The notes: generated by a model from the letters alone, not told the origin. Counted from the first letter of the stretch, positions 12,116-24,182 are shown. The stretch: 64,000 nucleotides of DNA from Populus alba (GCF_005239225.2 NC_133295.1:2294001-2358000), one strand, 5' to 3'. A program made the numbers and translations.

Positions 12116-12920
12116 TTTAAGATCCATCGGGACTGGGGTTAAAAAGTCAAAAGAAACGACTTTTTTAGCTTGAAAAACTGATTCTTGAGATTTCTTTGAA
12201 CGCTCACGCCAAGGTATTAATGATCAATTTTTTGCAACTACATGGTTTGACTTACTTATTAAATATTTGAAGGATAACACAGTACATAAAAACAATAAAA
12301 AAAATAAAAAATTAATTTTGAATAAAAAAAGTTAAATTTCTTAAAAACGTCATTCCAAAATATTTCATACAGCTGCTTGATTATAGAATGGGCTGTCAGA
12401 TGCTTATGATGTTGCTATAAAATCAGCTAAACAACGACCCGTCGTGCTATTATATAATTATTTGAGAAATTAATGTCCATATCAAGATGCGTTCGAGTTT
12501 CCTTTTCTATTAATAATGTTGTTGTCATTCATTTAATTATTATTATTATTATTATGTTGATCTTCGGATTTTTTTAAGAAGTCATACTTTAGAAATTAAA
12601 TAATGTAATGAAGATGTCATATACGGTCCCTTTATTAATTTATTCGATTTAATATTCTAGTCTAAGCAATCCTAATTGCGTGGTTTGATAATCAAGAAGG
12701 CTTGATTTATTGGCTTAAGCTGAGGGTTAATCGAGGTTGATAACCAAAACCCTCATTTAATAAAAAATTATAAAAATAAATAAGATATATTTATAATAAA
12801 ATAAATTACAAATTTAAATATGAAATGAAAATTGTCTAAAACCTCACTTATTATTAAAAAATCCTATTTATAGTTTTCTTCAAGGTCTACATTCACCTTA
12901 AACCGGTTTTTTTTTATTAT
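12116..12920. other. Intergenic, no gene seen
   Basis: AT-rich sequence with a short TTA/ATT microsatellite near 12536-12555. No coding signal. Confidence 0.5.
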
Positions 12921-13088
12921 TATTAATATCAGTGTTTAGATCAGCTTGTACGTATCTCGACTAATTCTACATGTATTAAAGTTAATGACCACGTAAGTCT
13001 CAAGTGGTTTTAATATTTGTGAGACTCGAACTGGTGATTTATAGGGAGCAAACTTAGAGCTTGACGAATTGAGCTACACCTCACAATA
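12921..13088 (-). mobile_element. tRNA-derived SINE
   Basis: On the minus strand, from about 13088, a tRNA-like head is seen with an A box (ggtgtagctcaa) and a B box (agttcgagtctc) about 40 bases downstream. A tRNA-unrelated body follows ('acttacgtggtcattaac', then 'tagtcgagatacgtac'). The layout is that of plant SINEs; Salicaceae SINE families (SaliS) are the likely source. It is AT-decayed, so probably old. The exact 3' end is uncertain. Confidence 0.7.
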
Positions 13089-13129
13089 TTAACCGGCTCT
13101 GTTTCTTGAATTTATGAGCTGAAGTCCCT

Positions 13130-13255
13130 GTTTAGTATTATTTTGATGTGCTAATACTATAAATAATTTTTTTAAAATAAAAAATTAATATATTTTTAAA
13201 TAAAAATATATTTTAAAAAACAACTATTATTTTAATTTCAAACACAGTCAAAAAA
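13130..13255. repeat. AT-rich MITE-like repeat, copy E
   Basis: The sequence carries 'tattttgatgtgctaatac', an A/T-only core and 'tttcaaacacag' at the end, the same module order as the copies at 50.0-50.4 kb. Confidence 0.5.
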
Positions 13256-13719
13256 TCTCAAAATCTTGAAAAGCATCTAGAGAAATTTATACATATGAAT
13301 ACACTAGGTTGATGTGGAAATACATCTTACACGGGAAATACATACCCTTTTTGCCTTTTGTTTCAAAGCTGCTAAATAAGAATAATAATAATAATACACT
13401 AGGTTTTTTTTTTTTTTCTTCTCATGTGTTAGTATTCCATGATTTGGATGACAATTCAAAATTGAAATCCTAAGACTTGAATTAAGATCTTCTTAGGTCA
13501 TGGATATAATATATGATGGTTTGATATAAAAATTATTATAAGTGATGTTCATTTTATCAAAGATTAAGGTTCTCATTTTCATGATTTGATAAGAAAATGA
13601 CTTTGGACTGTCACGATTTAAATACTATTTCTCATAAATCACATATGAAAAAATAAACCATGTTGGAGTATTTAAATTTTAAAAAACTGACTCAAGTATT
13701 TAAGTTCCGTAGTGTTTGA
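13256..13719. other. Intergenic, no gene seen
   Basis: AT-rich sequence with an (AAT)n tract near 13379-13395. Nothing coding. Confidence 0.5.
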
Positions 13720-14690
13720 TTTTTCATGGTTCATCATGTTTTATAAAAAGCAATTTAATTAATATTTTTTAGATGTTTTTATATAATTTTAATATACTAA
13801 TATTAAAAATAAAAATATTTATTTTAAAGATTTACAATTAAAAAAACATTTTCAAACATAAAAATACGAGGTGACGGATGCTTTTGAATTTTATCAATAT
13901 TTTTCTAAATAAATGTCAGTAGCCTTTTTATGTGACATTGGAGACGAACAGTGATTGATTTTCAATTATATTAAAATAATATATATTTTTTAATATTAAT
14001 ATATTAAAATAATTTAAAAATAAAAAAATAATTTAAAATTTTAAAAAATTAACAAACAGTGCTATATGTTCATGCTGACGGGGAAATGATCCAATGGTGA
14101 ATGGTGTCTTCATCCTCATCTAATCAGAAGTGGGCGTAAGGAAACATTCAAAGTTCTGACTTTACATTATTATACACGACAAAGAAGAAAAGATGACAGT
14201 TTGCCTACTCCATCTTACATGAAGTCAAACGAACCGATAGATATTCAAGACATCCAAATAATAATAATAATAGCGTTTGGAGATTTTTATAAATATTATT
14301 TTTTAAATTATTTTTATATTAAAATAATATTTTTTATTTTTAAAATTAGTATAGTAAAATAATCTAAAATTATATAAAAAATATTTTAAAATGAAAAAAC
14401 AAACACTAGATTTAAATTAAAATTTATTCAAGAAAAAACATGATTTGAGTTTGATATACTGTATATACTGTACGGGATCAGGTCTTGTCAATGCCTTTTT
14501 CTCGATGGTGGCAAATCAGATATATATATATGTTACGAGGAGATCTTTTGAAACAATAGTATAAAAAGCTTTTATATATATATATATATATTGATATTAA
14601 AAATAAATTTTAAAAAATAAAAAATATATAATTCTAAAATTTTTTAAAATAATTTTTTTTTAAAATAATACTTATCGTGTATAAGCAAAA
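13720..14690. repeat. Cluster of AT-rich MITE-like copies F-I
   Basis: At least four copies can be made out, near 13725-13860, 13945-14063, 14272-14410 and 14555-14690. Each has the 'ataatatttt...attaaaataat' core, flanked where preserved by 'caaacag' or 'caaacac' type ends. They are separated by short unique spacers, so this is nested or preferential insertion rather than a tandem array. Confidence 0.5.
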
Positions 14691-15188
14691 CCTAGTAATT
14701 TTTTTACATCTGATATAGTTTTGATAAAAAAAAATTAATATCTTTCACTGAGTTTTACCCTAAATTAATGGGGTCACAGGTGACCTTGAGATTTTAATTA
14801 AGTTAAATAAAGTAATTTTTTTTATTATTTAATTTAGACTAGTCCAATTTTAAAGTAGCGAGTCCCGGGTTTTGAACCATTAGGAAGATCAAGTTTATAA
14901 GTAGGCTAGAAACAGTGGGGGTTTGGATACATTTTATTTTTCCCGGAAATTTGGCATGCATAGCTCAATTATTTTATTTTTTTAAAGAAGAATCATGCTG
15001 TGATATTTTTTATTTCCCTTAATTTAAAGATCCAATGCATCCAAATTGGGGACCTGAAAGTGATGGGTGGAAACTAAAATAATTAATGCATTGACAGAGA
15101 CAGGAATCATGCATAAAACAGTGGGAAGCTGTTAAAGTTATATGCTAAGCAAAAAGAAACACAAGATCCTGAATATTTTGCTGTTCCT

Positions 15189-15198
15189 CCTATAAAGA
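15189..15198 (+). promoter_or_regulatory. TATA-like box of the CBL gene
   Basis: The motif 'cctataaaga' lies about 30 bp before a plausible transcription start near 15220. It precedes a likely non-coding first exon ending at 15276 (donor GT at 15277-15278) and an intron closing with AG at 16110-16111. Transcript ends are inferred. Confidence 0.45.
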
Positions 15199-16267
15199 AA
15201 ACTTTACAGTGAAGACACGACAGATTAAAGTGCTGTCTTTCAGACTTTCCAAGATTACACAAGACAGTCGCAAAAGGTTTGTATAGTTTCCTCTTTCGTT
15301 GCAGAAATCTTTCTTTAGGGTATCGTTTTTCCTTCTTGTTTATTGTTTTGGCTTCATGGCATGTGTGCAGATAATGGAATTTCGGTTGGTTGGTTCCTTT
15401 GTTGTCTATGTTTTCTTTATTGGGTTTTCTTGAATCTTGCTTCTGATTGTTGTGAGAGGAGATCGAGGGAAGGAGGGGGTTCTACTTTCTATATGTTAAT
15501 GCAGTTCTTTTGGTTGTTTCTTTAGAGTCAAGAGTTTCTTGATCACTTCTACATTTTCTCAGTAGCCAAAAAGGACGAGATTTCTGGGTTTCATAAGTTT
15601 GAATCATGGAAAGAATCTTTCATTTTCATTTTTGGTAGAGAATTGACTAAATTGATTTTCATAACCTAACTTTTGAATTCAGCGCTAGAAAAGTTTTTTT
15701 TTTTTAAACTAAATACACAGTGATAAATTACATTTGGACCAGATTCATCGCTTCCCCATTTCGGTTTCTGAGAAAACTGAGGAACATACCAGAAAATAAA
15801 GATTTTGAGATCTTAAATCAAATCAGGTCATGCTGTTGTTGTAGGCCTCTGGTCCCAGATAATGAAGACATTTGTTTTCTTATGTAATCTTGTACTCTTC
15901 ATGTTTTCCTGCGTTGTTTATGGAAAACAATTAATATAATAATATTTTATACTTGCTCTAAGGTATGTTCACCCCTAGTTAGTGCTTGAACTTCAAGTTT
16001 CTCTGAAATGAAAGGAAAAAAGTCTGCACTTGAATTGCCAGAATCATTTTCTTAAGGTTTCAATCGTGACCTTTTGGTCTAGTGATGCCTTTTTTTTGGC
16101 CTCTTGTACAGAGTTTTTGAGCTGCGAAAAGGCTGCAGATAATCAAGCTCGGTCACCAATCAATCTACACTTTGTGAAATTACCATTTGGTGTTTTCAAA
16201 TAGTTCAATTGGCATGAGCCCACTGGTTTCCAAGAAATTTTGTTAGTGACCGGTGCTAGTTGTCTTC

Positions 16268-18121
16268 ATGGGTTGCTACCATTCAAAGAGAACTAAAGAG
16301 ACACCGGGGTACGAGGAGCCAACAGTACTTGCTGCTGAAACACCCTGTGAGTATGCATTTTCAAGAGGCTCATTGTTGCAACATCCTAGTTGTAAGCTTC
16401 CTTGCTTCCTAGCTATTCTTCAATGTGTTCCAGCTATTTTTTGAGAAGTGTTGCGTTGTGTTATATTAGGACATCTTTGTAAGTACCCACTATCTTGCAG
16501 ATTAAAACTAGTTGTCTGACATGAAATTGAGTTTGTTAGAGAGTAGTACATGGAACGGTTTGAGAATCCAGCCTTTGGTGTGGTTGGTCACTACAACAAT
16601 GACAAATCCATTGGCACTGAAAGGCATAAGAAGCATAAAAGTCATGCTGTCACGGAAAAGAAAAGAAAGGAAAACAATGCTGCTTTTCCTAATCATTAGT
16701 TTGAGTTTCAGCTAGATCCTGTTCCTAATTTAATTTTTTTATTGCAGTTACTGTTAGCGAAGTAGAGGCTTTATACGAACTCTTTAAGAAAATAAGTAGT
16801 TCAGTCATTGATGATGGCCTTATTCACAAGGTATATAATCCAAGTATGTTGATCTAATTATGTTTACAATCATGACTTCATTAATACCATGTGTAATCTC
16901 ATTTAAAAGTCTCCTTCTTCTCATCAGGAAGAACTTCAGCTTGCACTCTTCAGGAACAAAAACAGGAGGAACCTTTTCGCAGACAGGGTATGCAGTGCAA
17001 CCTTTTCGTATAATATAGCAATGTCATTTTTCCATCTTTCTAAGTTGCATCTCTTTGCTTCACTTCTGCAGATTTTTGATTTATTTGATGTCAAGCGCAA
17101 TGGAGTAATTGAGTTTGGAGAATTTGTTCGATCTTTGGGTGTCTTTCATCCAAATGCACCAGTTGAAGACAAGATCCACTGTAAGCCTAATGTTCCTCTA
17201 GGATGATATACAAGCAGGGGCTTGAGTTCAGGCACTTTTTTTTCTGCATGTCACTTAACCGTTTTTTGCACCTACTCCTTAATAATTTACTAATCAAGGG
17301 GGAGTTTCTTGCAGTTACTTTCAGATTATATGATTTAAGGCAAACTGGTTTCATTGAACGTGAGGAGGTGAGTTCTGCAATTCTTCTCCTTGCCATTTCT
17401 TTCCCTTACATGCCATAACACGCAGCAAGCTGATAATTGCAGACATGTTTTAAGTTTTGCTTTTTTATTCTTTCTGGTAAAAATATATTATTCCAGAAAG
17501 TGGCTAAGTTCGGCAATTTATACCATGAGATAATTAAGGGGAATTTGATGAAAAAAGGAAATAATGATTACCAGCAGTGTGTGTTTGTGTTTCCGAATGT
17601 ATATTCTACCTCATGAACTGAAGTTATTAAACAGTTGAAGGAGATGGTATTGGCACTTCTGCATGAATCGGATCTATTGCTGTCCGATGACGTTGTTGAA
17701 ACAATTGTTGACAAGGTACAATTTGGTTCTGATGTGTCAAATTCCATTGTTTCATTCTTACTTGGTTAATTATTCTATTTCCCCCCTTTTTTCCACAGAC
17801 ATTTAGTGATGCAGATTTAAAGGGTGATGGAAAAATTGATCCTGAAGAGTGGAAGGAATTTGTGTCTAAGAACCCTTCTCTTATAAAGAACATGACTCTA
17901 CCTTATTTAAAGTGAGGAGCGAGTTCCATACTCATTTTGTAAATTGTGCACAGGCACACTGCACCTACATCTTATTACTCGAGTAAGATCAATATAGAAT
18001 GTACCTCCGCAATTCAAGTGTTTTAACTTTAGGTTTTGCAATTTTTTCTCTTTCCAGGGATATAACCTTGGCATTTCCCAGCTTCGTGTTAAGTACTGAA
18101 GTTGAAGATTCAGAAGTGTAG
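16268..18121 (+). CDS. CBL4: Calcineurin B-like calcium sensor, CBL4/SOS3 type, eight coding exons
   Basis: Coding exons are 16268-16346, 16748-16830, 16928-16987, 17072-17180, 17315-17367, 17635-17715, 17799-17911 and 18058-18121, all with GT-AG introns; exon lengths 83-60-109-53-81-113 are those usual for plant CBLs. They give 213 residues. The N-terminus MGCYHSK has Gly2 for myristoylation and Cys3 for palmitoylation, so membrane attachment is expected. Four EF-hand regions lie near residues 34-62 (non-canonical), 76-90, 113-128 and 157-172 ([14 protein letters not shown], the most canonical). The C-terminal FPSF motif (200-203) is the site CIPK kinases phosphorylate. CBLs bind Ca2+ and recruit and activate CIPKs; CBL4 (SOS3) with CIPK24 controls Na+ export. 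[11 protein letters not shown] and [15 protein letters not shown] favour the CBL4/5/8 clade over CBL1/9. A decayed tandem copy lies at 22.4-23.8 kb. Confidence 0.93.
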
Positions 18122-18456
18122 CAGAAAGGTATCAATCACGTCATTTCTAGCAAAGGTAATCCGCTCGATTTGGATCAACTCTATTTGAGAGATGCTCGAA
18201 TTCGCATGTGTCAATACAAGAGCTAGACAGACTTGAGGTTACAAACTCCCAAGTGCAGCCAAGACCTGATCTACAAGGTGCAGCTTATTTGCTGTCGTAA
18301 ACTTTTCCAATGCAAAACTGGTAAAGCTTAGTTTGGCTCACGTTTTGCATGGTACATTGCAGCATCATAAATTTTGCGGTGTAATATATAAAATGTATAA
18401 GAAGTGTGTTTTTACCTGTATTTTTCTTTGAATTAGCACTTAACATGTTTTATATG

Positions 18457-18463
18457 ATATAAT
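18457..18463 (+). terminator. Poly(A) signal of the CBL gene
   Basis: An 'aataaaa' hexamer-type signal lies about 340 bp after the CBL stop codon, in a sensible 3'-UTR position. Confidence 0.45.
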
Positions 18464-18689
18464 AAAAATTTCAAGCATGTTTGATAAGGTAAGGAAAAGT
18501 TTATTTCAGAGAAAAGGGATATGCAGAAGTCCTTTCTTTCAGATTTTTTTTTATGAGATACTAGAAAATAATTTAGATTGAACAGGCCAGGTCAAAGAAG
18601 GATTAAACCTTGCTTGTAAAAACCATCAATGGAACCTTCCTTATTAAGATTAAGGTTATGTGCTTGCATATCTTTGTATATTAAAGCTA

Positions 18690-19285
18690 TGGCTGATCAG
18701 GAGATATAACTTAAGGAATTTTTTAGTGTTGAAGATGGGTTATGAGCAAATCTGCAAACGTTAAGCACAGGCGTGCATGGTGGATTCTGGTTGTAAGTTT
18801 CATGATGTGAGCCTTGTTGTTTGCCAATTCATCTTCACATTCCTTGAGATAATCTGTGGAGTAGTCACGGGAGCTTAGCTTGCTGTTTTAAGTTCATCTT
18901 CACTTAGCCACAAAAGCAACAGCTTTGAAATTTCTCATTACAGATTCGTTTGAGGAGAAACAAGCCCGAAGAGTTTTTTGTAAAGCAGCAGATGTTGTAT
19001 CGAGCAAGCTCAATTAGAATTTGTGTATTTTGTGGTGGAAATTGCTAACTGGATACTTATTTTAGAAAGGGTGGTGGTAATTGCTGAGGCAGTTCTAGCA
19101 TCCATTTGAAGAAACACCAACACATGCATCATTGTTTCCAAAATTCCATTTATTTTGGCCATCAATTCCTTGGATTCGTTGCAGGCATCTTTTACTAGTT
19201 CGGATGGAGCATTTTCTATCATTGAATGAGAAAGTCGGAGCATCAAAATGAAAAATAATATGAACACAAGATAAAAATCAACCAT
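18690..19285 (-). pseudogene. Decayed PMEI/invertase-inhibitor-like gene
   Basis: From ATG at 19285 the reading gives a hydrophobic signal-peptide-like start (residues 1-21), then SELVKDACNES, matching the first-Cys region of plant pectin methylesterase/invertase inhibitors, then LQMDARTASA and a KISIQLAIS helix. The frame ends at TGA 19010. Shifted frames continue the family pattern downstream: AALQKTLRACFSS, then ECEDELANN and KLTTRIHHARL, resembling the later helices and the Cys-Glu-Asp segment. A frame change is also needed near 19120 to place the second Cys (NNDACVG). At least two frameshifts and stops make this a pseudogene. It sits inside copy 1 of the CBL-FLA duplication. Family assignment is by motif, not by search. 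Confidence 0.55.
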
Positions 19286-19299
19286 TCTACATGGAAAGG

Positions 19300-21060
19300 G
19301 CTATGATTGACCCTTTAACCACATAGATTGAAGCATTTAGACTGAATGGTGTCTGATGACCAATTGCTGGCCAATTAGATGTCGACACTTGTTTTGATCC
19401 TACTAAAAATAGGTTGAAAATGGTCCCATGCAGATGATAATTTTATCCTTTTTCTCATGAAAAAGTTGATCTAACCAAATCGACATGGTACAGGGACATG
19501 AGGTGAGTTTAACCCCTATGAACACATGGCTTAAGGAATAATTATTACTTCTCTTGCGTTGCATACAGTCCTTGATGTTTTAAATTTTTAAAGTGAGTAG
19601 CATGTTCCAAATGTTAGCAACAAAGAGAAAAGGGAAGATGGCAGATCAGATATGTGCAAATTTGTGTCGCGGATTTCTGCAGATTCTACGAGAATTTACA
19701 TAATTCTGCAGACTCGGTGCTCCAAGCAAGTCCTTTAACTAAGACTCTATCTAATCCTTAAAGCATGTCTTAGATCATGGCTTGCATTGTGCAGTATCTT
19801 CTATAACTAAGACTGCAGACTCTTGAGAAGAGAGGTGATACCTAGAACTTATGAGCTGCCTATGTCCTTGACTCTGAGCTAATATGGAATGTTGGAATCA
19901 TCAGAGCCTTCTAGTCAAGGGGCTTGGGAGTTCAAGAATGGAATGTTCCCATAAAGGGCGTCAATGATGATGTTAGCCCAAATCTAATATATGGTTCGCC
20001 TCTTAAGGGCTATTGCCCCTACGGTTTCACGGTGAATTTTATCTTAAAAAGACTTGTCTTTTAAAGAACTAAAAAGGTGGAACTTGGAGCTTACAAGCTG
20101 CGTATCACTTCCACAATTTACACTCTCTATATTGCAATATGTTAATGTACACTCTGACTTTCCTTGTACACTATCTCTACTATGCATTAGCGTATCTGAT
20201 CTTGTTTTCCCTCTCTATTTCGAACAGAGAACTCAGTTTGTAAATGGCGTAAAGGAAACCTGTATCCGGATTGACTAACTCCAGAAGTCAAGATTATTCT
20301 CTATACAGCCCCGAAATTTGCGTCTGCTTAAGCCACCACTGGACCATGCGGTGAACTATTCTCACATGTATTCCATTCACTGACCTCTAAAACCCTCACA
20401 CACACCTTCAGTCTTCCTCTTTGGTTACTATTGATTCATTGATCAATTTGCTGACGCAGCCAAGCATGAATTGAGTTTGAGTTTTAAATCATTATTTTTC
20501 ATCTTGAGTTTTAAATTATTGATTCACATGACATCTATAGCCTTATGTTTTCTAGGATCACATCAGATTATGTACTGCTGTATACCAGTTCCGGTCGTGT
20601 AAGTAGAAAATGCATGCAGAACGTATATGTTTGAAGTGGTCAGTAGCGTTTTCCATACCAAAGAGATCGATTGAAGAGGTGAGTTTTTCTTTGTACTTGT
20701 ATTTTTCTTCGAAGGAGTTAGTAGCAATTTTCATATAATACACTAGAGATTAAAATTTGAAGCAAGCTTAATTGAATCCAGATTAATGTAATCTCGACAA
20801 AATAAAGCACAATAAGCATATAATTTATTTTTCTAATATAAATTACCATCCCAAATAACACACAAAAGAAGGGGAAAAAGAAGAAAAAAATGATGAATAA
20901 ACAATGAAAAACCATAGTTAAATGGAAGGTTCTTCACAAACTTGAAAAAACACAAACAAATTTGAGAGAAGAAGGCAATTATTCAAAGCACAACCTCGTG
21001 AACATCACAGTTCATTCTATCGAGCAAAATCATGAACCTTTGGTGAAGAAGTGACCTCAT
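19300..21060. other. Intergenic, no gene seen
   Basis: This lies between the PMEI-like relic and FLA. Base composition is less AT-rich than elsewhere, but no ORF shows a recognisable domain. The proximal part (20.9-21.06 kb) is probably 3' UTR of the FLA gene, since it aligns with the sequence below FLA copy 2. Confidence 0.5.
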
Positions 21061-21089
21061 CGCAAGATGCCTTGTCCTCAACTTCATGG

Positions 21090-21899
21090 TCACAAAGTAA
21101 AAACTGCAGCAACCATACCAGCTCCAAAGATGATCAGGGAGTTAAGCAGGATGCAGCTTACAGCACTGGAAGTATCCTCAGGAACCAGAGGACTCTCTGC
21201 GCCATCATCCTTTTTTGGCTTTGGTGGTGCTGGAGCAGGAGCAAGAGCTTTAGGGGCAAAAATATCCAAAGGAAGTAGCACCTTGTCGACCTGATAGACA
21301 GCAAGCTGGCTATCAGTGTATACAATTGCCGATACACTTGTATTGGTAAGTCCTGAAGTTACATTCACCATATTTTCTGTGGTTATGACATTAAGAGCAA
21401 AACGACTACCAGATCCTGCTAGTGTTGTTATAGGGTTACTGACAGTCTGAAAATTGGCAGTTGTAATAATTCTTGGTATAATATGAAACTGCACCAACTC
21501 AATCTTCTGATGATCACTTAGGGAGTTAAGAACACCTGATTTGATAATGGCTGAAAAGGCCCCATCGGTTGGGGCAAAGATGGTGACGCCATCTCTCGAG
21601 TCATTGAGCTGGGAGAATACTTGGATGTCCTCTTGAGTGGATTTTATAAGGCGGATAAAGACAGCAAAGCCGCCAGCCTTCTGGAGGATTTTAATGACAT
21701 TAACAGGACCTTTCGAAACTTGTACAGGAACCATAACGGGCGGCGAGGCCTGTGCAGACGAGGTCGCAGCAGGTGGAGGTGCAGAGGCTGCAGCAGGTGC
21801 TTTTGCTGGTGCTGAAGTAGGAGACTGGGATAGTGTTTGGGTGCAGTGGAGGAAGAGAAGGACAAGTGAAAATGAGAAGAGGGAAAATTGTTGCTTCAT
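21090..21899 (-). CDS. Fasciclin-like arabinogalactan protein, single FAS1 domain (FLA11/12 group)
   Basis: Intronless, 269 residues, ATG at 21897-21899. It has a signal peptide (1 to about 24), an Ala/Pro/Ser arabinogalactan region (25-56) with AP and PP pairs for hydroxyproline O-glycosylation, and one fasciclin domain (about 64-212). The H1 motif is DGVTIFAPTDGAFS (103-116), the central YH-type segment is LVQFHIIP, and the H2-type end is AVYQVDKVLLP (200-210). N-glycosylation sequons include NVT (179) and NTS (186). A second AP-rich stretch (220-227) precedes a hydrophobic C-terminus (about 247-269), a GPI-anchor signal. Such group A FLAs sit at the outer plasma membrane and wall and are strongly expressed in xylem and tension wood. 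A broken tandem copy lies at 24.2-25.0 kb. Family certain; FLA11/12 membership likely. Confidence 0.93.
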   Translation of the reverse strand: MKQQFSLFSFSLVLLFLHCTQTLSQSPTSAPAKAPAAASAPPPAATSSAQASPPVMVPVQVSKGPVNVIKILQKAGGFAVFIRLIKSTQEDIQVFSQLNDSRDGVTIFAPTDGAFSAIIKSGVLNSLSDHQKIELVQFHIIPRIITTANFQTVSNPITTLAGSGSRFALNVITTENMVNVTSGLTNTSVSAIVYTDSQLAVYQVDKVLLPLDIFAPKALAPAPAPPKPKKDDGAESPLVPEDTSSAVSCILLNSLIIFGAGMVAAVFTL

Positions 21900-22260
21900 C
21901 TTTGTGTGGTTTTTGGGTTGTATTGTTTGGATAGCTTGGGAGCTATGCAGAATTGCTAATACAAATATGCCACTACTACCTGTTCAAATGCTTGATGTGC
22001 AAAGAGAGGATAGTGAGGGTTTTTATTATGGTTGCGAGAGGATGAGATTAGGTGAAATGTGTAATTTCAGTTTCACAAACATTGCAGCTACTTCAGCAGC
22101 AACTAGTTTTCTCGAAAAGTAGGAGGGGAGATTGTGTTAAAGATGTGCATGATTGTTGAAATGAGCACTGTCTGTGTCAAACAGGAAGGATAGCTTTATC
22201 AATCAACTTTCTGTGTGATGCTTCACCAAATGTATCATGTTTTCCAGGGGGGGAAATAAT

Positions 22261-22379
22261 GGACAGAAAAAAAAAAAAAAACAATCTGTTGCAAAGTGAC
22301 GGGAAATTTGAGATAAGCATACAGGAAACAAATGTGAAAAAGAAAATCACTAGAGAATGTTGTGATCAATGTGACCATG
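22261..22379. other. Junction between the two duplicated units
   Basis: Similarity to the upstream part of FLA copy 2 fades near 22265, and similarity to the 5' part of the CBL gene begins near 22380. The join lies in this poly(A)-containing stretch. Confidence 0.5.
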
Positions 22380-23810
22380 ACCAAATCTATGTCTTCGTTT
22401 TGTGTTCTTAGCCTCAGTAGTTAGAATCAGCAGGTTAATGGCTGCAGATACTTGATCTAAGCTATTATTTCAATCTAGGATTTTTTCTTTTGGGAATTTC
22501 CGGTGAATAATAGTACCATTGGCATGATCCCACTGATTGCCAAGAAATTTTCTGGGTGACTTGTGCTCGTTGTCTTCATGGGGCTGCTAACAATCAAAGA
22601 GAACTAGACACACCGGGGAATGAGGAGTTGACGGCTCTTGTGAGTATTCGTTGTGAACAAGCTCATTCTTGAGAATTCCTGAGAGCAAGTTGCCTCCGCG
22701 TGCCTCGTAGATATGCTTGAATGGATATTCCAGCTATTTTTCCACTATTGTTGCTTTTAGTCTTAGGGCATACAGAGAGATAAATAGATAGAGAGTACAA
22801 GGATTGGTTCCTGTACTTTGGGTTCCGGTGTGGTTGGTTCTGAGTTTTCTGACCGGAACCATTGACAAATTTATTGGCGTTGAAAGAATAACATGCAAGC
22901 ACCATGTTGTTTGGGAAACAAAAAGAAAGAAAAACAACGCAGCTTTTCATAATTAACAGTTTCAGTTTCAGCTGGATGCAGATAGCCTACTGTTAGTTCC
23001 ATGTCTTGCTAAACATATCATTATGATCGATAAATTATTACATGAATCCTGTCCATAGGACCAAAACAGCTTTAATTGGTTCAAACAGTGGACCTCACTG
23101 TTTATAACCAGTTGGTGCTGCAAATCCAGACAATATGATTGGCTTTGTCGTCCAATAGACCAAGTTCATGTAATGATCTCTCATATGTTACATGCATACA
23201 ATCATGTATTTTGATATCATTAAATTATCTGCGTTCTTTTCATCAGGAAGAACTTCAGCCTGTACTCTTCAGGAATAGCAACAAGAAGAATCTGTTTGCG
23301 AAAAGGTTATAAATGCTAATTTTTCCTGTAATATTTGTATGATTAAGTTCATGTTATGTAGCACTAATGAGCTTCTTCTTTAAACCTTTTTATGATCTTC
23401 CAAGTGGATTTTAGTCATTTATGGTGCTAGGATTTCTTGCTCCTTTGGCTGATGATTTCTCGCTTACCTCCTTTCCTAGTTGCATCTACTGTTGGTAGTT
23501 TGCAGGTGTTTGATTTTTTTTTTAATTTCAAGTGAAATGGAGTAGTTGAATTTGGAAAATTTGTTCGTCCAATATTTGTCTAAAGTCAATCGTGTAATTT
23601 CAAGGATAACATTACCATCTTGTTTCTTCCAGGGATATAACCTTGTTTTTAATTCCTAGTTTACAGCTAACTTTCGGTCTAGAAAGACTTAAGTCGCAGT
23701 CTTTTGGTTTTGTCTAGTTGTCTTCAATGGAGAGTTGATAAAGCTTAGCTTGGTTCATGGTTTGATTTGTACATTGCATCACAGCAGCAGAAATTTTCTG
23801 GCCATATGTT
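22380..23810 (+). pseudogene. Decayed tandem copy of the CBL gene
   Basis: Remnants align in order with the intact CBL at 16.1-18.4 kb. The exon 1 equivalent starts at the ATG in 'cttcatggggctgctaac' (about 22577), where an inserted base destroys the Gly-Cys lipidation frame and leads to a TAG within ten codons. Intron 1 is well conserved (22740-22980). Exon 2 is lost. Exon 3 is recognisable at 23247-23305 (GAAGAACTTCAG start). Exon 4 is partial at about 23506-23570 and contains an in-frame TGA (aagtgaaat). Exons 5-7 are deleted. The exon 8 start is seen at 23636 (ggatataacc), and a 3'-UTR match follows near 23740-23800. It cannot make a CBL protein. Confidence 0.88.
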
Positions 23811-24182
23811 ACAGTGTTTGAGGAGATGCTTTGATGCAGAGAGGTGATTTTATAATATAAATGTGAATTTCAAGATGTTAACTTGATTGCTTCCAAATTA
23901 ATGTGGGATTGAAAAATCAAAGCACATCAACATTATATTTCTTTTTCTCTCATATAAATTACAATTCCACAGAATACATGAAAGCAGAATAAGAGCAATA
24001 ACCAATAAATAAAAATAAAAATCAGAGGCAGAGTTATTTACAAACTTGGAAGAACACAAATAGAATTGAGAGGAAATGACAATTATTCAAAGCAATGAAC
24101 CTGTTAAACACCACAGTTCATTAAAACCAGCAGAATCATGAACCACTGATGAAGAAATTGATACCTTGTCAAAACACCAGGG

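Noticed and set aside
14840..14935. Possible SINE B box in 'ggttcaaaacccggg' (minus strand)
   Set aside because: No convincing A box or shared body with the other SINE copies; could be chance.
20054..20278. 74-residue ORF at 20.05 kb
   Set aside because: Composition is not coding-like, and no motif or signal is present.
21051..22122. Plus-strand ORFs over the FLA gene (and the equivalents at 24.2-25.1 kb)
   Set aside because: They are antisense shadows of the FLA coding sequence, with Arg/Trp/Cys-rich or Ala/Gly-rich readings typical of frame reversal.
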